Assembly: GCF_015352425.1 (NCBI RefSeq)
Contig: NZ_JADKNH010000002.1
Span: 62,001 to 126,000 of the forward strand
Length of the DNA: 64,000 bases
Origin: Fusibacter ferrireducens
GTDB lineage: Bacteria; Bacillota; Clostridia; Peptostreptococcales; Acidaminobacteraceae
Reading direction: 5' to 3'
This document shows positions 60,033 to 64,000 of the stretch, one piece after another (within the stretch, counting starts at the first letter, position 1; each line of letters starts with the position of its first letter). The notes below the pieces were generated by a model. The model did no database searches and had not been told where the DNA came from. It saw only the letters and a program-made list of their open reading frames with translations. Made by a program: the position numbers and the translations under genes.

Positions 60033-60546
60033 TTTTATCACCCGCCTTTCCCTTAAACCATTCTTTTATAGCTTTTTCAATTGAGTTTATGGATACAATA
60101 CCAACTCCAGCAATTGCCCCAAGCATGGAACTGTTCGGAATACCTCTCCCGATTTTTTCCATCGCAATTTGTGTGCCATCTACATAATAGATTTCTTTAA
60201 ATCCCAATTTCTCATATATTGAGAGCATCTCTTTTTTTTCTGTATTTAGTATTAAAATGGATTCCTCATGAATGCCCTCTGCGATGTCTACGCCCTTATG
60301 AATTACATTCTGATCCATAACCATAACAATATCGGGGTCATACACAAATGAATTCAAAAGCACAGGTTCTTCATCAACTATTATACTTGTGTTTACAGGC
60401 GCCCCTCTTCTTTCATGACCGTAAGCTGGGACCGTAATAGCATATTTGCCTTCGTACAATGAAACTGCCTCAGAAAATATCTTCGCAGCAGTCACAACAC
60501 CTTGACCACCCAATCCGTAAAATTTAATTTTCGTCAAATAATTCAC
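59986..60546 (-). CDS. 2-oxoacid:ferredoxin oxidoreductase, gamma subunit
   Basis: 186 residues. KIKFYGLGGQGVVTAAKIFSEA is the gamma-subunit opening, VPAYGHERRGAPVNTSIIV the CoA-site loop. First gene of the operon gamma-delta-alpha-beta, kinase, phosphotransacylase, permease. This separate-subunit order is found in pyruvate and branched-chain (VOR) oxidoreductases; the neighbours favour the latter. Confidence 0.92.
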   Translation of the reverse strand: MNYLTKIKFYGLGGQGVVTAAKIFSEAVSLYEGKYAITVPAYGHERRGAPVNTSIIVDEEPVLLNSFVYDPDIVMVMDQNVIHKGVDIAEGIHEESILILNTEKKEMLSIYEKLGFKEIYYVDGTQIAMEKIGRGIPNSSMLGAIAGVGIVSINSIEKAIKEWFKGKAGDKNAEAARTTNKKLQKN

Positions 60547-60655
60547 TCCATTCTGTATATTATTTATTTTTATTTGACCATAGATTTACATGCCTATTTT
60601 TTAAATCTTATTTAGAGTTGACTTATACTAAAAATAGAACTCTATAGTCATTTTT

Positions 60656-60674
60656 CGTTCTTTTATAAAGAACG
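60656..60674. promoter_or_regulatory. operator-like palindrome upstream of the oxidoreductase operon
   Basis: CGTTCTTT and AAAGAACG are 8-base arms around a 3-base centre. It lies 110 bases before the gamma-subunit start; no T run makes a terminator unlikely. Confidence 0.45.
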
Positions 60675-60743
60675 ATGTTCCTCATAAAAGACATTATAAC
60701 CCGTCATTTTTATTTTGTAAATAGCTTTTCACAAAACATCTCT

Positions 60744-61259
60744 CTATTTAAGATTCATAATATTATAGCCATAGGGCATTGTATCCCCTGTTTTTTCATC
60801 TATATTTATATAATCTATAACTCTACCCGTTATATAAGGCACAATTTTTCTGCAAATATCTTTGCACTTATCAGAGCCATAGAATCCATTGGAATCACAG
60901 ATCTCCTGACAATTAACACTTTCAAATTCACTTTTAAAATCTTGGACTAAATTGTTAAAGCGTCTTAGCTTAAGATTGCGAGGAATCCATTGCCGTTGTT
61001 CCATAGTCATTGAATACGGATTTTTAAACCCCCAAATACTACCCAAAGCCATTTCTGCCGCAATCAATGCACCACAAGTATTACCTGAAAGAGCAATGCC
61101 ACCGCCAAAAGCTGTTGCCATTGCAACACATTCTTCTGGAACGTCAATTATATCCGTACAAATAAGCGCATAAAATACCGATTCAGAGCAACTAAGTGCC
61201 TCTGCAAAGTTTTTACTGGCAAGATCCACAGCTTTTTTTTTGATTTGATCATCAATCAT
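60744..61259 (-). CDS. C_GCAxxG_C_C family protein
   Basis: 171 residues. ALSCSESVFYAL, GGGIALSGNTCGALIAAEMALG (the GCAxxG element as CGALIAAEMALG), NCQEIC and SDKCKDIC give the family's spaced cysteines. Thought to be a redox or metal-binding protein; function unknown. GGGAG precedes the ATG. Same strand as the oxidoreductase operon, 200 bases upstream of it. Confidence 0.85.
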   Translation of the reverse strand: MIDDQIKKKAVDLASKNFAEALSCSESVFYALICTDIIDVPEECVAMATAFGGGIALSGNTCGALIAAEMALGSIWGFKNPYSMTMEQRQWIPRNLKLRRFNNLVQDFKSEFESVNCQEICDSNGFYGSDKCKDICRKIVPYITGRVIDYINIDEKTGDTMPYGYNIMNLK

Positions 61260-61400
61260 CCTATAATTCTCCCTATATAATTTTTATTAAAGACTGATTT
61301 TAATTAGAAACTGGGCACACCGAAAGCACTTAATTGACCGAATCATGGTAAAAATCATTGTGATACTGTCTGTGCATTAATAGTTCCTGCTATTCAAGGT

Positions 61401-62363
61401 TTAAAGAATATTAATTGATTCAACATAGTGACATGCCACAAAATGGTCTGCCAATATTTCACGCAAAACAGGTTGCTCTGAGTTGCATCTTTCTTTTGCA
61501 TATATACAGCGCGATGCAAATCGACACCCTGGTTTTGGATTGATTGGTGAGGAAATCTCGCCTTCAAGAAGAATGCGCCTTTTCTCTATGCCGATTTGAG
61601 GTATAGGTATTGCTGAGAGCAATGCTTTGGTGTAGGGGTGAAAATTTCTTTTAAATAACGCTTTTGTATTACATTTTTCCACCATATTTCCAAGGTACAT
61701 AACCATGATATCGTCTGAAATATGCTTGACCACAGAAAGATTATGCGTAATAAACAGATATGTCAGGCCTCGTTCTTTTTGCAAATCTTGCATTAAATTA
61801 AGGATCTGAGCTTGAATGGATACGTCTAATGCTGACACGGGCTCATCACAGACGATAAATTTAGGATTCAAAGCCAATGCTCTGGCGATTCCAATACGCT
61901 GTCTCCTTCCGCCATCCAGTTCATGAGGGTAAGCATTGGCAAGACGTTCTGTAAGTCCAACAATTTTCATAAGCTCCTGCACGCGTTTTTTCAGCTCATC
62001 ATTACTTTTACAAACCTCATAAATTCTAAGTGGCTCTGCAATAATCTCACTTACTGACATACGAGGATCAAGAGAAGAATATGGATCTTGAAATATAATT
62101 TGCATATACTGCCTAAGATCTTTTATTTGTTTTTTTTTCATGCCTATAACATTATTGCCTTCAAAAAATATTTCACCATCAGTTGCTTCAAGTAAATTTA
62201 TAAGAACTCTTCCTAAGGTGGATTTTCCACACCCTGATTCTCCAACTACGCCTAATGTTTTTCCAGAATTGAGGTCAAAGCTGACGTCATCCACTGCATG
62301 TAGCATGCCACGAGGTGTCTTAAAGTATTTTTTTAGATTTTTGACTTCCAATAATGCGCTCAT
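61401..62363 (-). CDS. oligopeptide ABC importer ATPase (OppF/DppF)
   Basis: 320 residues. GVVGESGCGKSTLGRVLI is Walker A, DGGRRQRIGIARALALNPKFIVCDEPVSALDVS the signature (LDGGRRQR, the usual LSGGQRQR altered) and Walker B, and CRFASRCIYAKERC the C-terminal Cys cluster of this class. Starts exactly at the stop of the OppD-type gene (TAA-ATG). Confidence 0.93.
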   Translation of the reverse strand: MSALLEVKNLKKYFKTPRGMLHAVDDVSFDLNSGKTLGVVGESGCGKSTLGRVLINLLEATDGEIFFEGNNVIGMKKKQIKDLRQYMQIIFQDPYSSLDPRMSVSEIIAEPLRIYEVCKSNDELKKRVQELMKIVGLTERLANAYPHELDGGRRQRIGIARALALNPKFIVCDEPVSALDVSIQAQILNLMQDLQKERGLTYLFITHNLSVVKHISDDIMVMYLGNMVEKCNTKALFKRNFHPYTKALLSAIPIPQIGIEKRRILLEGEISSPINPKPGCRFASRCIYAKERCNSEQPVLREILADHFVACHYVESINIL

Positions 62364-63359
62364 TTAACACCCTCGACTTTCTTTATGCATTTCATTTTTA
62401 TGGTGTATACATTTTGAAAAATGTCCTGGTGATACTTGAAATAATTCTGGCTTTCGCTCTTCACATTCACTCATTTTTTCATTACAACGTGGTGCAAAAC
62501 TGCATCCAGTTGGTAATTGTGTTGGATCTGGCATTAGACCATCAATAGGACTAAGTCTTTCTACATCTAAAACCAAACTGGGAATAGATCCAAAAAGCCC
62601 CTTTGTATATGGGTGAGCCGTATTATTAAAAATAGCCTCCAATGTGCCATATTCGACGATTTCACCAGCATACATAATAGCTACTCGATCACAAATTTCT
62701 GCTACAACTCCTAAGTCGTGAGTTATCATTAACATTGAAGTGCCAAGTTCCTTTTTAAGTTTGTCCATCATTTGTAAAACTTGTGCCTGAATAGTGACAT
62801 CCAATGCAGTTGTAGGCTCATCTGCTATCAACAATGAGGGCTTGCAAGCAAGGGCAATGGCAATAACAACACGTTGTTTCATTCCTCCAGAAAATTGGTG
62901 GGGGTACTCATTAATTCTCTCAGCGGGAATACCCACCAATTCAAGCATTTCGCATGCTATTTTAATGGATTCAGCATGTGATGTCTTTTGATGTAATCGT
63001 ATCACTTCGCAAATTTGATCTCCAATTGTAACTACTGGATTAAGCGCAGTCATAGGGTCTTGAAAAATCATTGATATTTTGCTACCTCTAATCTTACGAA
63101 TTTCACGTGCATTTTTTTCCAATAGATTAGAGCCCTCAAAAAAAATTTCCCCTTCGACGACCTTGCCTGGTGGATCAGGCACTTGACACATAATGCCAAG
63201 AGCTGTTGTCGTTTTACCTGCACCAGTTTCCCCAACTAGTCCAAGAGTTTCTCCTCTATTGATTTCAAGATCTATGCCATTGACTGCCCTAACAACCCCA
63301 GAATCTGTTATATAGTGTATTTTTAATCCTTTAATTTCTAATAGATTCATCTTTTTCAC
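62364..63359 (-). CDS. oligopeptide ABC importer ATPase (OppD/DppD)
   Basis: 331 residues. LVGETGAGKTTTALGIM is Walker A, FSGGMKQRVVIAIALACKPSLLIADEPTTALDVT signature and Walker B, PTGCSFAPRCNEKMSEC the C-terminal iron-sulfur-type Cys cluster. Partner of the OppF-type ATPase. Confidence 0.94.
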   Translation of the reverse strand: MKKMNLLEIKGLKIHYITDSGVVRAVNGIDLEINRGETLGLVGETGAGKTTTALGIMCQVPDPPGKVVEGEIFFEGSNLLEKNAREIRKIRGSKISMIFQDPMTALNPVVTIGDQICEVIRLHQKTSHAESIKIACEMLELVGIPAERINEYPHQFSGGMKQRVVIAIALACKPSLLIADEPTTALDVTIQAQVLQMMDKLKKELGTSMLMITHDLGVVAEICDRVAIMYAGEIVEYGTLEAIFNNTAHPYTKGLFGSIPSLVLDVERLSPIDGLMPDPTQLPTGCSFAPRCNEKMSECEERKPELFQVSPGHFSKCIHHKNEMHKESRGC

Positions 63360-63364
63360 CTCAC

Positions 63365-64000
63365 TTAACGCTTCAGCTTTGGATCAAGTGCATCTCTCAG
63401 ACCATCACCCAAAAGATTTAACCCATAAATAGTCATCATAATTGCAAGTCCAGGAAAAAGAACCATATGTGGATTGTCTCGTATATAGCCTCTTCCAGCT
63501 GAAAGCATTGCCCCCCACTCTGGAACTGGCGGTTGTATGCCAAGTCCGATAAAACTCATACTTGCTGCTGCCAAAATAGCATCTGCTACGCCTAAAGATG
63601 CTTGTACTATAATGGGAGCAAGGCAATTAGGTGTGATATGCTTCAAAATAATATGAAAATCATTGCCCCCACAGGCTCTGCTAGCCTCAATAAATTCTTG
63701 CTCTTTGACAGTTAAAACGGCACCTCTTACAACACGAGCATATCTTGGAACAGTTGATATTCCAACTGCAATCATGGTATTTAGCAAACCGGGACCCAGA
63801 GCTGCACAAATTGCAATTGCAAGTACCATAGCAGGAATTGCCATCATTATATCAATGGCACGCATGATGATAGTATCTATTTTATCTCCATAATACCCAG
63901 CAATTGAACCCAAAGCACCGCCTACTAAAGTGCCAATTGCAGCGGCAACAAATCCGACAAATAGAGATATTCTTGAACCATATACAATACGGCTAAAAAT
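63365..64000 (-). CDS. oligopeptide ABC importer permease (OppC/DppC), N-terminus outside window
   Basis: 212 residues visible. SRIVYGSRISLFVGFVAAAIGTLVGG leads into IAGYYGDKIDTIIMRAIDIMMAIPAMVLAIA, then EFIEASRACGGNDFHIILKHITPN (EAA loop) and WGAMLSAGRGYI. The frame is open to the window edge; about 70-90 N-terminal residues are missing. Ends 5 bases before the OppD-type gene. Confidence 0.93.
   Translation of the reverse strand: MFSRIVYGSRISLFVGFVAAAIGTLVGGALGSIAGYYGDKIDTIIMRAIDIMMAIPAMVLAIAICAALGPGLLNTMIAVGISTVPRYARVVRGAVLTVKEQEFIEASRACGGNDFHIILKHITPNCLAPIIVQASLGVADAILAAASMSFIGLGIQPPVPEWGAMLSAGRGYIRDNPHMVLFPGLAIMMTIYGLNLLGDGLRDALDPKLKR

Noticed and set aside
60664-60680. LexA box GAAC-GAT-GTTC near the oxidoreductase operon
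   Set aside because: Spacer is three bases, not four, and the genes are metabolic.

Overview
This looks like chromosomal DNA of a low-GC, anaerobic, probably amino-acid-fermenting member of the Clostridia. The basis is AT-rich sequence, AGGAGG-type ribosome sites, a ferredoxin-dependent 2-oxoacid oxidoreductase next to butyrate-kinase-type genes, an S-layer-homology protein, a Bacillus/Clostridium-type LexA box and many one-component TetR/MarR/AraC/ROK regulators. This is inferred from gene content; no rRNA or other taxonomic marker is present. I found no tRNA, rRNA, CRISPR array, insertion sequence or prophage.

Layout. 1-3.4 kb: the end of a PrpF-type isomerase gene, then a minus-strand SOS unit (Y-family polymerase, YolD-like protein, and probably an Arr-type ADP-ribosyltransferase) behind a LexA box. 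3.6-7 kb: a TetR regulator, a radical SAM enzyme and a divergent radical SAM look-alike that has lost its cluster cysteines. 7-13.6 kb: DegV, several unrecognised membrane or exported proteins, and an acyltransferase. 13.6-17.5 kb: an SDR/acyltransferase operon with its divergent TetR and operator, then a second TetR followed by a GH13 glycosidase interrupted by one in-frame TGA. 17.6-26 kb: an SLH-domain esterase with a terminator in its leader, a lipoprotein, a MarR-GNAT fusion, and a duplicated tetR/nitroreductase locus of which each copy has lost a different gene, with cysS in between.

26-35 kb is a sugar module: ROK repressor, GH4 6-phospho-beta-glucosidase, ROK kinase, and an ABC importer (binding protein, double ATPase, two permeases). 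Together they suggest PTS-independent beta-glucoside use: import, phosphorylation by the kinase, cleavage by GH4. 35-37.2 kb: GIY-YIG protein, TetR with two operators, DUF6273 protein, and a tandem repeat. 37.3-44 kb: a permease behind a candidate sigma-54 promoter, divergent from an operon of a 45-residue membrane protein, a sodium:solute symporter, a PAS histidine kinase and an NtrC-type activator. This looks like a self-contained nutrient-sensing circuit.

44-54 kb is a patchwork of small enzymes and regulators with several gene fragments (HD-GYP, PAF-acetylhydrolase-like, AraC), plus a chemoreceptor. 54-60.5 kb is an energy-conserving operon: a four-subunit 2-oxoacid:ferredoxin oxidoreductase, acyl kinase, phosphotransacylase (frame broken at a run of 14 A) and an SLC13-type permease. 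It would turn an imported 2-oxoacid into acyl-CoA, acyl phosphate, ATP and a carboxylate. 60.7-64 kb: a C_GCAxxG_C_C redox-type protein and part of an oligopeptide ABC importer that runs off the window.
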